A DNA stretch of 64,000 nt, taken from positions 5,231,424 through 5,295,423 of the forward strand of contig NZ_KB911579.1 of the NCBI RefSeq assembly GCF_000383575.1, written 5' to 3'. Of this stretch, positions 17,381 to 27,339 are shown one piece after another. The notes beneath the pieces were generated by a model. That model searched no databases. It saw nothing but the letters and a program-made list of their open reading frames with translations, and was not told the DNA's origin. The DNA is from Salinispora oceanensis. Its GTDB lineage: Bacteria > Actinomycetota > Actinomycetes > Mycobacteriales > Micromonosporaceae. The position numbers and the translations under genes were made by a program. Within the stretch, counting starts at the first letter, position 1. Every line of letters starts with the position of its first letter.

Positions 17381-19813
17381 CTACCGACGACGCATGACCG
17401 CCCAGGCGACCTCCATCAACAGACCCGCGGCGACCGCGATCGCGGCACCGGCCAGCGGCGCCGCAAGGCCGACCAGCCGCAGTTGGAAGAACGCCTGCAG
17501 GAACGGCAGCACCAGCACCGTCGCAAACGACAGGCCCATACCCAGCACCAGCAGAATCCGCCACCAGGTGTATGGCCGGGCGATGATGGACAGCGCCCAC
17601 AGCGCGACGAGGAACAGGGTCAGCGTGGCGACCGACGTCTCCGCAGGCAGATCGCCCCCGTAGTGCGACCGCGCAAACGCGTACGACGTAGTCGTGGCGG
17701 CCGCTGCCAGCACCCCGCCCGGGATCGCGAAACGCAGCACCCGACCGACGAAATCCGGCCGGGCCCGCTCGGCGTTGGGCGCCAGCGCCAGTACGAACGC
17801 CGGAATCCCGATGGTGAGGGATCCGATCAGCGTCAGGTGCCGGGGCAGGAACGGGTACGGCACCTGCCAGCTCACCACGACGATCGCGAGCAGCACCGAG
17901 TAGACCGTCTTGGTCAGGAAGAGATTGGCGACCCGTTCGATGTTGCCGATCACCCGCCGCCCCTCGGCGACCACCGAGGGCAGCGCCGAGAAGTTGTTGT
18001 TCAGCAGCACGATCTGGGATACGCCGCGCGCCGCGGCGCTGCCGGAGCCCATGGAGATCCCGATGTCGGCGTCCTTCAACGCGAGGACGTCGTTGACGCC
18101 GTCGCCCGTCATCGCCACCGTGTGCCCGCGTGACTGCAGGGCACCCACCATCGCCCGCTTCTGCTCCGGACCGACCCGGCCGAAGACGGAGTGCGTCTCG
18201 ACCGGGTCCGCCAGCGCCTCGGAGCCGGCGGGCAGAGTTCGGGCATCCACTGCTGCGGCGGCGCCGGGCAGACCGACGCCGCGGGCCACCGCACCGACGG
18301 AGACGGCGTTGTCGCCCGAGATGACCTTCGCCCGGACGCCCTGGTCGGCGAAGTAGCGCAGGGTGTCGGGCGCCTCCGGGCGGACCCGCTGTTCGAGCAC
18401 GACGAGAGCGACCGGCGTGGTGGACGCCGACACCGCCGAGGGGTCCGCCAGCGCCTCCGCCAGCGGACAGGAGAACTCGGCGAGCAGCAACACGCGCCGG
18501 CCCTGGCGACCGTACGCGTCCGCCTCCGCCAGCGCCGGATGGTCCGTGAGCAGCAGTTCGGGGGCGCCGAGCAGCCAGGTCGCGGCTTGACCGGACGGTG
18601 CCACGAGCGTCGCGCCGCTCCACTTGCGCGCCGAGGAAAACGGGGCGGTCTGCTGGACCCGCCACCCCGCTGGACCGGGGTAGCGGTCAACAATGGCCTG
18701 CATGCTGGCGTTCGGCCGCTCGTCGCTGGCGCCGAGCACACCCAGCACCGCGTCCACCGGTACGCCGGGTGCCAGCGACCGGACCTCCGTAACGTCCATC
18801 GTCGCCTCGGTGAGGGTGCCCGTCTTGTCCAGGCACACCACGTCGACCCGGGCCAGACCCTCGATGGCGGGTAGCTCCTGGACCAGGCACTGCCGCTGCC
18901 CCAGCCGGATCACGCCGATCGCGAAGGCGACCGAGGTCAGCAGGACCAGGCCCTCGGGCACCATCGGCACGAGGCCGGCGACCATCCGACGCGCCGCCTC
19001 GGGCAGGTCGTCGCGGTTTACCAGCAGCTGACTGATGATCAGAGCGATGCCAGCCGGAACGATCGCCCACGTCACGAACCGCAGGATCCAGTCGATACCG
19101 TTGCGCAGCTCGGAGTTGACCAGGGTGAAGCGCTTCGCCTCCTCGGCGAGCTGAGCCGCGTACGCGTCCCGGCCGACCCGGGTGGCGGTGCAGACCCCCG
19201 TGCCGGCCACCACGAAGCTGCCGGAGAGCACATTGTCACCGGCCGCCTTGACCACCGCGTCGGCCTCGCCGGTCAACAGCGACTCGTCGATCTCCAGCCC
19301 GTCAACGGCCACGAGCCGGCCGTCCACCACGACCTTGTCACCGGGGCCCAACTCGATGACGTCGTCCAACACGAGCTCCGCGGAGGCCAACTCGACGGTG
19401 TCGCCACCGCGGCGCACCCGCGGGCGGGCGTCGCCGACGATCGCCAGGCGGTCGAGCGTACGCTTCGCGCGCACCTCCTGGATGATCCCGATCAGGGTGT
19501 TCGCGAGGATGACGCCGCCGAAGAGACCGTCCTGGACCGGCCCCACCACCATGATGATGGCGAACAGCACGCCGATGATGGCGTTGATCCGGGTGAACAG
19601 GTTCGCCCGGACGATCTGCCAGATGCTGCGGCTGGTGCTGGACGTCAAGTCGTTGACCTGGTCGGCGGCCACCCGTTCGGCGACCTCGGCCACCGAGAGG
19701 CCGGACCGGAGGCGCTCGGCGGTGACCGGTGCGACGGCTGGCGTGGAGGGTGCGTCCACCGAGTCCGCCGCGTCCGCGACCGGCGTACCCTGCACCGCAC
19801 CGAACTTCTCCAC
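17381..19813 (-). CDS. ctpE: CtpE-like cation-transporting P-type ATPase
   Basis: 810 residues. Actuator-domain LLTGEAD near residue 180, phosphorylation site DKTGTLTE near 326, hinge TGDGVNDVLALKDAD near 568, with transmembrane helices before, between and after. The membrane motif PMVPEGLVLLTSVAFAIGV followed by RQCLVQELPAIEGLARVDVV is distinctive of mycobacterial CtpE, reported to take up calcium. I choose the GTG at 19813 because GGGGGAG sits at ideal distance; upstream starts would add a non-conserved stretch. It stands alone on its strand. Confidence 0.88.
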   Translation of the reverse strand: MEKFGAVQGTPVADAADSVDAPSTPAVAPVTAERLRSGLSVAEVAERVAADQVNDLTSSTSRSIWQIVRANLFTRINAIIGVLFAIIMVVGPVQDGLFGGVILANTLIGIIQEVRAKRTLDRLAIVGDARPRVRRGGDTVELASAELVLDDVIELGPGDKVVVDGRLVAVDGLEIDESLLTGEADAVVKAAGDNVLSGSFVVAGTGVCTATRVGRDAYAAQLAEEAKRFTLVNSELRNGIDWILRFVTWAIVPAGIALIISQLLVNRDDLPEAARRMVAGLVPMVPEGLVLLTSVAFAIGVIRLGQRQCLVQELPAIEGLARVDVVCLDKTGTLTEATMDVTEVRSLAPGVPVDAVLGVLGASDERPNASMQAIVDRYPGPAGWRVQQTAPFSSARKWSGATLVAPSGQAATWLLGAPELLLTDHPALAEADAYGRQGRRVLLLAEFSCPLAEALADPSAVSASTTPVALVVLEQRVRPEAPDTLRYFADQGVRAKVISGDNAVSVGAVARGVGLPGAAAAVDARTLPAGSEALADPVETHSVFGRVGPEQKRAMVGALQSRGHTVAMTGDGVNDVLALKDADIGISMGSGSAAARGVSQIVLLNNNFSALPSVVAEGRRVIGNIERVANLFLTKTVYSVLLAIVVVSWQVPYPFLPRHLTLIGSLTIGIPAFVLALAPNAERARPDFVGRVLRFAIPGGVLAAAATTTSYAFARSHYGGDLPAETSVATLTLFLVALWALSIIARPYTWWRILLVLGMGLSFATVLVLPFLQAFFQLRLVGLAAPLAGAAIAVAAGLLMEVAWAVMRRR

Positions 19814-20036
19814 GTTGCTACTCCCCCCGATGACCAGCAAGGACGCGCCCGTGCTGCGCATCGCGCCGACGCTAACCGGGGGCCGTCCGCTGCCGCCATA
19901 CACGAAAGACACCAATCAACCCCTGACTTCTGTCAGGGTCGCCGGCTGTCCTTCGGCCCGTCGCGACCCGGCTCTCGGCGGGCCGACCACGAAAGAATCC
20001 GGATCTCCTGCGCCTGTGGCGAGTGCCGCGGCGGCA

Positions 20037-20570
20037 TCAGCGGTCGAAAATACGGCGAACTTCGGCAACGAGCGGCGCCGACATGGCCGGTGCCCACGAG
20101 CGAAACAACGTGGAAAAGTACTCTCCATACTTGTCCAGAAGCGCCGGATCCTGCGCAATCACATCGAGCTCGTTGACAACGTTCAGATCGATGAACGGCG
20201 TCAGCTGTTCGGTGTCGAGCCGGATCACGTCACCGCTGAAGCGGTCGACAACCTCGCCGCTGGTCGCGAGCCCGCGCCAACTGCGCCGGCGGTCGCAGGC
20301 ACCGTACCGGTAGACCAGCTGCTCCGCGGCTTCACCGACGAGCTCACGCAGCGTGGCGCGGTCCTTCCAGTCGAGCAGGGTAAGGTCGAAGCCGTCGGTG
20401 CCATAGGCAGCATGGGTCAGGCCGGCTGACTGCACGTTGGGTCCGTAACCCAGGTCCGCAAGGCGCTCCTGGACCCGGCACAGGTGAGCGTAGAGAGTTC
20501 CGCCGGGATGCTGGATCGCCTCGGTTCCGCGATGACGCAGCCACGCACGTACATCGGCAGCAGTATTCAT
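20037..20570 (-). CDS. DUF6817 family protein
   Basis: 177 residues. The segments VRAWLRHRGTEAIQHPGGTL, YAHLCRVQERLADLGY and THAAYGTDGFDLTLLDWKDR are the hallmark of this conserved actinobacterial/cyanobacterial family, whose spaced histidines and aspartates resemble an HD-type metal site. Function is unknown. I prefer the ATG at 20570 (MNTAADV). Not linked in an operon with its neighbours. Confidence 0.75.
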   Translation of the reverse strand: MNTAADVRAWLRHRGTEAIQHPGGTLYAHLCRVQERLADLGYGPNVQSAGLTHAAYGTDGFDLTLLDWKDRATLRELVGEAAEQLVYRYGACDRRRSWRGLATSGEVVDRFSGDVIRLDTEQLTPFIDLNVVNELDVIAQDPALLDKYGEYFSTLFRSWAPAMSAPLVAEVRRIFDR

Positions 20571-20735
20571 GCCTTGCACCGTAGGGGCCCACCAGGGCCC
20601 CTGGCGGCCCCGAAGCGTACGTTGTTGTTCGCGAGCCGTCGGTCCTCCAGCTCAGCGCGGGAAAGAACAGCGTATGTGAACCATCACAATTTGTCTCCTT
20701 GCTCCACGCCCCGTTGCCACGGTTTGCTCATCGAC

Positions 20736-21473
20736 ATGGCTCGCATCGCGTACGAACAGAGGGAAGCAGGCGCGTTCGCATCGACCCGGCACCTCGGCGA
20801 CCAGGAGGCCGGCGAGTGGCGGGCAGCTGTGGCCCGACACCTGGACCCGCGGCCGGGTCTGCGGCTGGTGGACCTGGGTGCCGGCACGGGTAGCTGGGCC
20901 AAGGCGTTCTCCGCCTGGTTTCCCGGCATCGAGGTGACCGCAGTCGAGCCGTCAGCGGCGATGCGCGAACGATCGGTGTACCAACCCGTCCTCGCGGGCG
21001 ACGGCGCCAACATCCCGCTCACCGACGCAAGCGCCGATGCCGCCTGGGTCTCCACTGTCATCCACCACGTGCCCGACCTGCACGCCGCAGCCGGCGAGCT
21101 ACGCCGCGTCCTGCGCCCCGGTGCACTCGTCCTGATCCGGTCCGCGTTCGCCGGCCGACATGAGGCGATCACCCTGTTCCGCTACTTTCCCGAGGCGGTC
21201 CGGGTTCTGGACACCTACCCGACCGTCGCCCAGGTCGAATCAGCCTTCGCCGGTGCGGGCTTTTCCATGGTCAGCCTGGAGCAGATCCCGCAGATCACCG
21301 CCCCATCGCTACACGAAGCGGCGCGCACCCTGCGCCGAGCGGCACACACCCCGCTGCAACTGATCACCGACCAGGAGTACGACACCGGCGTACGCCGCCT
21401 GCGTCAGGCAGCGCTCACCGACACCGGCCCGGTGATCGACGCCCTGGACCTGCTCGTACTGCGCAGAGAGTGA
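20736..21473 (+). CDS. class I SAM-dependent methyltransferase
   Basis: 245 residues. Motif I is LVDLGAGTGSWAKAFSAWFP, followed by the acidic residue in VTAVEPSAAMRERS, motif II/III region ADAAWVSTVIHHVPDLHAA and LRRVLRPGALVLIRSAFAG. This is the UbiE/methyltransf_11 fold; substrate not predictable. The ATG at 20736 starts just before MARIAYEQREAGAF, a common opening of this family. Confidence 0.87.
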   Translation: MARIAYEQREAGAFASTRHLGDQEAGEWRAAVARHLDPRPGLRLVDLGAGTGSWAKAFSAWFPGIEVTAVEPSAAMRERSVYQPVLAGDGANIPLTDASADAAWVSTVIHHVPDLHAAAGELRRVLRPGALVLIRSAFAGRHEAITLFRYFPEAVRVLDTYPTVAQVESAFAGAGFSMVSLEQIPQITAPSLHEAARTLRRAAHTPLQLITDQEYDTGVRRLRQAALTDTGPVIDALDLLVLRRE

Positions 21474-21855
21474 TCCAGCGGCTCAACCGGTGGGGGCAAG
21501 TACCGCGGCTCAACAATGGCTGGACCGGCTTGATGCCCACGAGGACTCGCCGTCAATCCCTGCTCCCTGCTTGGTGACGACCATGGACGTCGCAGGCGTA
21601 TCAGCCGCTGAGGTCCCGAGTGTTCTTCGCTCGCTGCCGGATGGCAAGCTCGTGTCCCGTGACCGATGACTTTGGGAGCGGACGGCCTGCACTGCAAGCG
21701 CCGACTGAATCAGCAGGCGCCGATGTGCAAGCTCAACGGACTGCCCGAGTACCACTCCACCCGTCGGTCCCCGGAGCCGCTGGGACGATGGCGGGAATCG
21801 GAGGGCAACGGCCTTCGGATGTCATGCGGAGCCCTGATCTCGTCGAGGCTCGCCC
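21474..21855. other. intergenic stretch before mraY
   Basis: A 59-codon frame (21490-21669, GTG start, no clear ribosome site) reads QQWLDRLDAHEDSPSIPAPC and ends PDGKLVSRDR. It may be a small gene or a relic. Nothing else convincing is seen. The mraY promoter should lie in the last 150 bases. Confidence 0.35.
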
Positions 21856-22959
21856 GTGAGGGCGGTCGTCGTCGCGGCTGCGGTCGCGTTCATCATCTCC
21901 CTGTTCGCCACGCCGGTAGCGATCCGCGTATTCACTGCGCTCAAGGCCGGACAGCCGATCCGCTCCCTCGGCCTCGCCTCGAACGAGGGCAAGAAGGGCA
22001 CGCCGGCGATGGGTGGCGTCGTGTTCATCGTGGCGACCGTCATCGCCTACGTCGCCGCGCATTTGGCTCTGGTCACGCTGCCCGAGGGGCAAATCGCGCA
22101 GGTGCAACCGACCATGACGGCCCTCGTGCTGCTCGGCCTCTTCGTCTTCTGCGGCGCGCTCGGCTTCGTTGACGACTTCCTCAAGGTCCGCCAGCGCAAC
22201 TCCGACGGGCTGTCCGCCCGGGGCAAACTTCTCGGCCAGGCGATCATCGGCACCGGATTTGGTATCGCCGCCCTCTACGTGGCGAGTTCCAACGGCCAGA
22301 CCGTGGCCAGCGAGCACATCTCATTCGTCCGGGACATCAGCTGGCTGGACGTCGGCAAGGTTGGCTCGGTGATCGTGTTCGTATTCGTGATCACGGCCAT
22401 GTCGAACGGGGTGAACCTCACGGACGGCCTCGACGGCCTAGCCACCGGCGCGTCAGCCCTGGTGCTCGGCGCGTACGCGCTGATCGGCTTCTGGCAATAC
22501 CGGCACTGGTGCGCCGACGAGGCGTACGCTCAGGCGAACGACTACTGCTACCAGGTCCGCGATCCGCTGGAAGTAGCCATTATCGCGGCTGCGGCCGCCG
22601 GCGCCTGCGTGGGATTCCTGTGGTGGAACACGTCCCCGGCACGGATCTTCATGGGCGACGTCGGTGCGCTCGGGCTCGGCGCCCTGATCGGCGGACTCGC
22701 GGTGGCAACCCGCACCACCCTGCTGTCGATCCTGATCGGCGGTCTCTTCGTCATCATCACCGTCACCTGGGTGATCCAGATTGTCTCGTTCCGCACCACC
22801 GGAAAACGAGTCTTCCGGATGGTGCCGCTGCACCACCACTTCGAACTGGCCGGATGGAGCGAAGTCAACATTGTGGTCCGGTTCTGGACCGTGGCCGGCG
22901 TCTGCCTGGCGATTGGCCTAGGAGTGTTCTACTCGGACTACCTGGCGGCCGTTGGATAG
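21856..22959 (+). CDS. mraY: phospho-N-acetylmuramoyl-pentapeptide transferase (MraY)
   Basis: 367 residues with about 10 transmembrane helices. It has the full set of MraY residues: LGFVDDFLKVRQRN (metal-binding aspartates), GVNLTDGLDGLATG, FMGDVGALGLGALIG and the periplasm-facing MVPLHHHFELAGWSE. The enzyme transfers phospho-MurNAc-pentapeptide from UDP to undecaprenyl phosphate, giving lipid I. It stands alone: no murE, murF, murD, ftsW or murG flank it. It is therefore probably a second, non-dcw copy, although a relocated single copy cannot be excluded from this window. Start GTG with GAGG upstream. Confidence 0.93.
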   Translation: MRAVVVAAAVAFIISLFATPVAIRVFTALKAGQPIRSLGLASNEGKKGTPAMGGVVFIVATVIAYVAAHLALVTLPEGQIAQVQPTMTALVLLGLFVFCGALGFVDDFLKVRQRNSDGLSARGKLLGQAIIGTGFGIAALYVASSNGQTVASEHISFVRDISWLDVGKVGSVIVFVFVITAMSNGVNLTDGLDGLATGASALVLGAYALIGFWQYRHWCADEAYAQANDYCYQVRDPLEVAIIAAAAAGACVGFLWWNTSPARIFMGDVGALGLGALIGGLAVATRTTLLSILIGGLFVIITVTWVIQIVSFRTTGKRVFRMVPLHHHFELAGWSEVNIVVRFWTVAGVCLAIGLGVFYSDYLAAVG

Positions 22960-23153
22960 AGCCACGCGACATCATCGCCACACACGCTGAAGCGGGACAC
23001 TCGTATACACCCGACCGGTGATCGACGCCCTGAGCCTGCACCGTGCGCGGGGCCCGCCACTGGTCGGGGTCGTCGTGGTTGCCGGCAGTATTGGCAAGGC
23101 TCAGGTCCAGCTCGGGAAGAATGTACAGGTGTCCTCGCCGGTGGGATGAGTAT

Positions 23154-23179
23154 GACGACCGGGGGCACCACCGGTCGTC
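23154..23179 (-). terminator. hairpin terminator after ABC permease operon
   Basis: A 9-bp perfect stem (GACGACCGG / CCGGTCGTC) with an 8-base loop lies 11 bases past the stop of the FtsX-type permease gene, suited to ending the leftward operon. Confidence 0.55.
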
Positions 23180-23189
23180 GCGCTGCTCG

Positions 23190-25754
23190 CTACTCCACGG
23201 CGACGGCGGTTTCCGCCGGCCGGGCGCGCATCACCCGGCGTCCGGGCAGCAGCGTGGCGACGAAGGCGAGCACCGTGGCGGCCGCTACCACGGCCAGGTA
23301 GATCCAGAACGGCCCGGAGGGTACCGGCCGCCCCAGCACCACGATGCTGAATGGCAGCAGGGTGGCGATGGAGGCGGTGGTGCCGAGCACCACCCCGATG
23401 ACCGCGACCAGGCCCGCCTCCACGCTGAGCATCAGCAGGGACTGCCGCCGGGTGGCGCCGATGAGGCGCTGCATGCCCAGTTCCCGGCGGCGACCGGCGG
23501 TCGCCACGATCAGGGTGTTCGCCACCGCGATCAAGGTGTAGCCGGCGACCAACGCGACGAGCAGATAGTTGACCCACGCCAGGGTCTTGGTGCGTTCAGC
23601 GAAGGTGGTGATCGCCTCCCGTCCCTCGACCATGGTGCCGGGGTAGCCGGCGACCTTCTCCCGCAGGCTGGTCGCCAACGCGTCCCGGTCGGTGCCGGGC
23701 GCGGCGGTGACGAGGATCTGTTGGGACAGTCCGGTGGTGCTGTGCGCGGCGAGCAGGTCGGCGGGGAGCAGGATCGTCTCGAACCCCTCCTTGGCCGGGT
23801 AGAGCGCCACCACCCGCAGATCCGCCGCCGACCGGTCGCCGAGCCGTAGGGTGATCTGGTCGCCGACACCGACGTTGAGGTTCTTCCCGGCGACCTCGGG
23901 CAGCGCCACCGTGTCGCCGGTGAGGTCACCCAGGTTCCCGGCGACGGTTCGTACGCCGGCGATGCTGGCCGCGCCGGTCCCGCTCACCCCCTGCAGGGGC
24001 CACGGCGATTCGACGTGCGACCCGTCGTACGGCTTGTTGATCCAGCCGGCGCTGGTGACGTACGCCGACGCCGCCTCGACGCCGGGCGCGGAGCGGATCG
24101 CCTCGACGGCGTCGGCGGGGAACCCACCGGTGGTGGAGGTGAGCACCATGTCGGCACGGAGGTTGTCGGAGTAGTAGCGCTCGGCGGCCTCGCTCTGGGT
24201 GGTCTGAAGGTAGAAGTTGGCCACCGCCAACCCCACCGCCAGCATGATCGGGGTGACCGCGGCGGCCACCCGGACCGCCCGCGTCCGCACGTTGATCGTG
24301 CCGAGATAGCCGGCGAGCCCGAAGACGGCCCGCACCGGTGGGCTCAGTACGGCCGCGAGGAGCCGGGTCAGCCCCGGGCTGATCAGCGCGATCGAGATCG
24401 CCCAGCACATCACCGCCGGCCCGGCGGTCGCCGAGGCCACCGCCCCCTCCATCACGATCGTCGTCACCAGGATCAACGCGAACCCACCGGCGAAGAAGAG
24501 GAGGGAGAACACCACCCGGGGCCAGCTGACCCACGTACGCCGCAGCGCGGCCTCGGCGATGCCAGCGGTCGGGCGAATCCTGGCGGGGCGCCGGCTGGCG
24601 ACGTAGGCGGCCACCAGAGCGGCGAAGATCCCGATGGCGGGCGCGGCAAGGTAGGGAATGAAGCCCTGGTGGAACTCGACCACCGGCGAGATAACGCCGG
24701 CCGCCGAGACCAGGCGGTAGAGCAACGGACCCAGGAACACCGCCGGGGCGCAGCCGAGAATCGCCGCGCCGACCGCGACCACGAGCGCCTCGCGACGCAC
24801 CATCGCGCGGATCTGCCGCGGCGTCGCGCCGATGGAACGCAGCAGGGCGAGTTCCTGCTGCCGCTGCTGCACCGACAGGCCCAGAGTGCTGGCGATCACG
24901 AAGATCGCCACGAAGACCGTCATCCCGCCGAAGACACCGGCGAGCGGGATGAGCTGCGCCTGCCCACCGACCGCCTCGGGGAACTCGGCCGCCCCGCGGT
25001 CGTCGCCCGTGAGGACCACCAGTTTACGGTCGGCGAGGGTCTGTTCGATCCGGCCGCGCAGATCCGCCACGTCGGTGCCGGGCCGCGCCAGCACACCGAT
25101 CGCAGCAACACTGCCGGCGTGTGGGTTGAGCCGCCGCTCGTCGTCGCCGGAGAAGAAGAGCGCCGACTGGCTCACCTCGCCCGGCGGGGCGGCGATGCCG
25201 GTCACCTGGAAGGAGGCGGTGGTGCCACCCACCACGATGTCAACCAGGTCACCGACTCCGACCTGCGCCAGCCGCGCCACCCCCCGGTCCAGGACAACCT
25301 GACCGGCCGCGGTGGGTGGCCTCCCATCAAGCTGGTACGGCCCGAGCTCGGCCGACTCCCAGCTGTGGCCGAGCGACGCGGTCCCGACGGTCACCGGTAC
25401 ACCGTCGCGGACGACGGTGGCGGCGAAGGAGGACTCGGCGACGGCCCGTTCGACCCCGGGCACCCCCTGGATCTTGCCGACCAGCGCCGGATCGATCCAG
25501 TACCGCTCGGCCAGCGGGACCGACTTGATGTTCTCGGTGTCCTGCGGGTCCTCCTTGGGCACGCCATAGGTCTGCTTGCCGCTCACCACGATGTCGGCCG
25601 CCGCGAGCCGCTGCGGCGGAACCGCCAGCCGAACGCCGGTCTCCATCAGCCCACCACAGGCGACAATCAGCGCCACGCCGAAGAAGACCGCGATGAAGGT
25701 CGCCAGGAACGCCAGTCGGCGGTAGCGCAGGGTGCGCCACGCGAGGTGCAGCAT
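23190..25754 (-). CDS. FtsX/MacB-type ABC transporter permease (854 aa)
   Basis: Starts MLHLAWRTLRYRRLAFLATF and has two FtsX cores, each with a large extracytoplasmic domain and groups of transmembrane helices. Diagnostic loops are LALLRSIGATPRQIRAMVRR in the first half and LGMQRLIGATRRQSLLMLSV in the second. Such double permeases work with a separate LolD-like ATPase, here encoded by the gene immediately upstream with a one-base TGATG overlap. They export peptides, lipids or antibiotics, or transmit mechanical signals. Last gene of the four-gene operon. Confidence 0.92.
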   Translation of the reverse strand: MLHLAWRTLRYRRLAFLATFIAVFFGVALIVACGGLMETGVRLAVPPQRLAAADIVVSGKQTYGVPKEDPQDTENIKSVPLAERYWIDPALVGKIQGVPGVERAVAESSFAATVVRDGVPVTVGTASLGHSWESAELGPYQLDGRPPTAAGQVVLDRGVARLAQVGVGDLVDIVVGGTTASFQVTGIAAPPGEVSQSALFFSGDDERRLNPHAGSVAAIGVLARPGTDVADLRGRIEQTLADRKLVVLTGDDRGAAEFPEAVGGQAQLIPLAGVFGGMTVFVAIFVIASTLGLSVQQRQQELALLRSIGATPRQIRAMVRREALVVAVGAAILGCAPAVFLGPLLYRLVSAAGVISPVVEFHQGFIPYLAAPAIGIFAALVAAYVASRRPARIRPTAGIAEAALRRTWVSWPRVVFSLLFFAGGFALILVTTIVMEGAVASATAGPAVMCWAISIALISPGLTRLLAAVLSPPVRAVFGLAGYLGTINVRTRAVRVAAAVTPIMLAVGLAVANFYLQTTQSEAAERYYSDNLRADMVLTSTTGGFPADAVEAIRSAPGVEAASAYVTSAGWINKPYDGSHVESPWPLQGVSGTGAASIAGVRTVAGNLGDLTGDTVALPEVAGKNLNVGVGDQITLRLGDRSAADLRVVALYPAKEGFETILLPADLLAAHSTTGLSQQILVTAAPGTDRDALATSLREKVAGYPGTMVEGREAITTFAERTKTLAWVNYLLVALVAGYTLIAVANTLIVATAGRRRELGMQRLIGATRRQSLLMLSVEAGLVAVIGVVLGTTASIATLLPFSIVVLGRPVPSGPFWIYLAVVAAATVLAFVATLLPGRRVMRARPAETAVAVE

Positions 25755-26563
25755 CAGAAGCCACCCCGGCCGGTGGATTGCGGGGCGCGGGTCTGCTGCC
25801 TCGCGGTCAGGTGCGTCATCCGCTCCGCCACCACGTCGGCGGTCGGGGCCTCCAGCTCACCGACGAACTGCCCGTCGGCGAGGAACAGCACCCGGTGCGC
25901 GGCGGAGGCGGCGACCGGATCGTGGGTCACCATAATGATCGTCTGTCCGCTGGCCGCCGTCTCGCTGAGCAGTTGCAGCACGTCACTGCTGGTCTGGGTG
26001 TCCAGCGCGCCGGTCGGCTCGTCGGCGAAGATGACCGCCGGCCGCATGATGAGCGCGCGGGCGATCGCGACCCGCTGCTGTTGACCGCCGGAGAGCTCGC
26101 TCGGGAGGTGCTTGCGTCGCTCGGCCAGCCCCACCCGGCCCAGCACCTCCACCACGGCGGAGCGGTCGGGCCGGCGGCCGGCCAGCCGGAACGGCAGACC
26201 GACGTTCTGCTCGACGTTCAGTGCCGGCATCAGGTTGAACGCCTGAAAAATGAAGCCGACCCGCTCCCGGCGCAGCCGGGTGAGCTGGTTCTCGTCCATG
26301 CCGTTGAGTTCCCTGCCGTCCAGCAGCACCGAACCGGACGAGGGCACGTCGAGCCCCGCCGCACAGTGCAGGAAGGTGCTCTTGCCGGAGCCCGAGGGCC
26401 CCATCACGGCGGTGAAGCTAGCCCGCGTAAAGCTCATCGTTACGCCCCGCAGCGCCTCGACCCGGTTCCCGCCACGCCCGTACGCCTTACGCACCTCGTC
26501 CAGCCGCACCGCGTCGGTGCCGTTGACCGATGTCCGCGTGTCCTGGTTACTGTTCACCCTCAT
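25754..26563 (-). CDS. MacB/LolD-type ABC transporter ATP-binding protein
   Basis: 269 residues with Walker A GPSGSGKST, the LolD-like FIFQAFNLMPALNVEQNVGL, signature ELSGGQQQRVAIARAL, Walker B VIFADEPTGALD and switch region IIMVTHDPVAA. The ATG at 26563 overlaps the thioesterase stop (ATGA), so this start is preferred over longer frames that read through the thioesterase gene. Partner of the downstream double permease. Confidence 0.93.
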   Translation of the reverse strand: MRVNSNQDTRTSVNGTDAVRLDEVRKAYGRGGNRVEALRGVTMSFTRASFTAVMGPSGSGKSTFLHCAAGLDVPSSGSVLLDGRELNGMDENQLTRLRRERVGFIFQAFNLMPALNVEQNVGLPFRLAGRRPDRSAVVEVLGRVGLAERRKHLPSELSGGQQQRVAIARALIMRPAVIFADEPTGALDTQTSSDVLQLLSETAASGQTIIMVTHDPVAASAAHRVLFLADGQFVGELEAPTADVVAERMTHLTARQQTRAPQSTGRGGF

Positions 26564-27339
26564 ACTCCCCGTAGAAAGACGTCGCCGAACGGCTCCAGCT
26601 CGGTCCGGATCAGCCGGATCACGTCGCCGGCATGGTCGTTCAGAAAGAAGTGCCCGCCGGGGAACACCCGGACGTCGCATCCACCGGTGGTGTGCCGACA
26701 CCAGTCGTGCGCCTCGTCCAGGGTGGTCAGCGGGTCGGCGTCGCCGGTGAGCACGGTGATCGGGGCGTCCAGCCGTTGATCCGGGTCGGCCCGGTAGGTC
26801 TCCACCGCCTTGTAGTCCCCCCGCACCGCGGGCAGGATCATTGGCAACAGCTCCGGGTCGCTCAGCAGCCGCGGGTCCGAGCCGCTGAGCCTGGCCAGTT
26901 CCCGCAGCACCCCGGCGTCGTCCTGGGTGTGCACGTACCGCTCGGCACGGACCCGGGACGGAGCCCGCCGGCCGGAGGCGAACAGTCGCAGCGGCGGCCG
27001 GCCCGTCCGCAGTTGCAGCCGCAGCCCCACCTCGTAGGCGAGCACGGCGCCCATGCTGTGGCCGAAGAGCGCCACCGGCCGGTCCAACCACGGTCGCAGC
27101 GCGTTGAACACCCCGTCGGCGAGGTCGGTGACCGAATCCAGCACCGGCTCCTGCTGGCGGTCCTGCCGGCCCGGATACTGGATCGCCAGCACGTCAACGG
27201 CGGGTGCGAGGGCCTTGGAGACGGGAAACAGGTAGCTGGCCGAACCGCCGGCGTGCGGCAGCGCCACCAGCCGGATCGCGCTGGCCGGCGCCGGATGGAA
27301 CCGCCGCACCCAGAGGTCGCTCTCGGAGGTTGCCGTCAT
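26560..27339 (-). CDS. type II thioesterase (NRPS/PKS editing type)
   Basis: 259 residues starting MTATSESDLWVRRFHPAPAS, with LVALPHAGGSASYLFPVSKA, the nucleophile elbow FGHSMGAVLAYEVG at about residue 92, LTGDADPLTTLDEA and the catalytic histidine in FPGGHFFLNDHA near residue 228. This is the GrsT/RifR family that frees misprimed carrier proteins in peptide or polyketide synthesis. No synthetase lies in the window, so its partner is elsewhere or lost. The start overlaps the MFS stop by one base (TGATG). Confidence 0.92.
   Translation of the reverse strand: MTATSESDLWVRRFHPAPASAIRLVALPHAGGSASYLFPVSKALAPAVDVLAIQYPGRQDRQQEPVLDSVTDLADGVFNALRPWLDRPVALFGHSMGAVLAYEVGLRLQLRTGRPPLRLFASGRRAPSRVRAERYVHTQDDAGVLRELARLSGSDPRLLSDPELLPMILPAVRGDYKAVETYRADPDQRLDAPITVLTGDADPLTTLDEAHDWCRHTTGGCDVRVFPGGHFFLNDHAGDVIRLIRTELEPFGDVFLRGV

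Noticed and set aside
17250..18665. Extension of the ArsR-like frame upstream of 17249 giving 674 residues
   Set aside because: The extension is the antisense frame of the P-type ATPase; the HTH starts at 17249.
24015..26084. 689-codon plus-strand frame opposite the ABC permease
   Set aside because: Low-complexity antisense shadow; the minus-strand permease and ATPase are certain.
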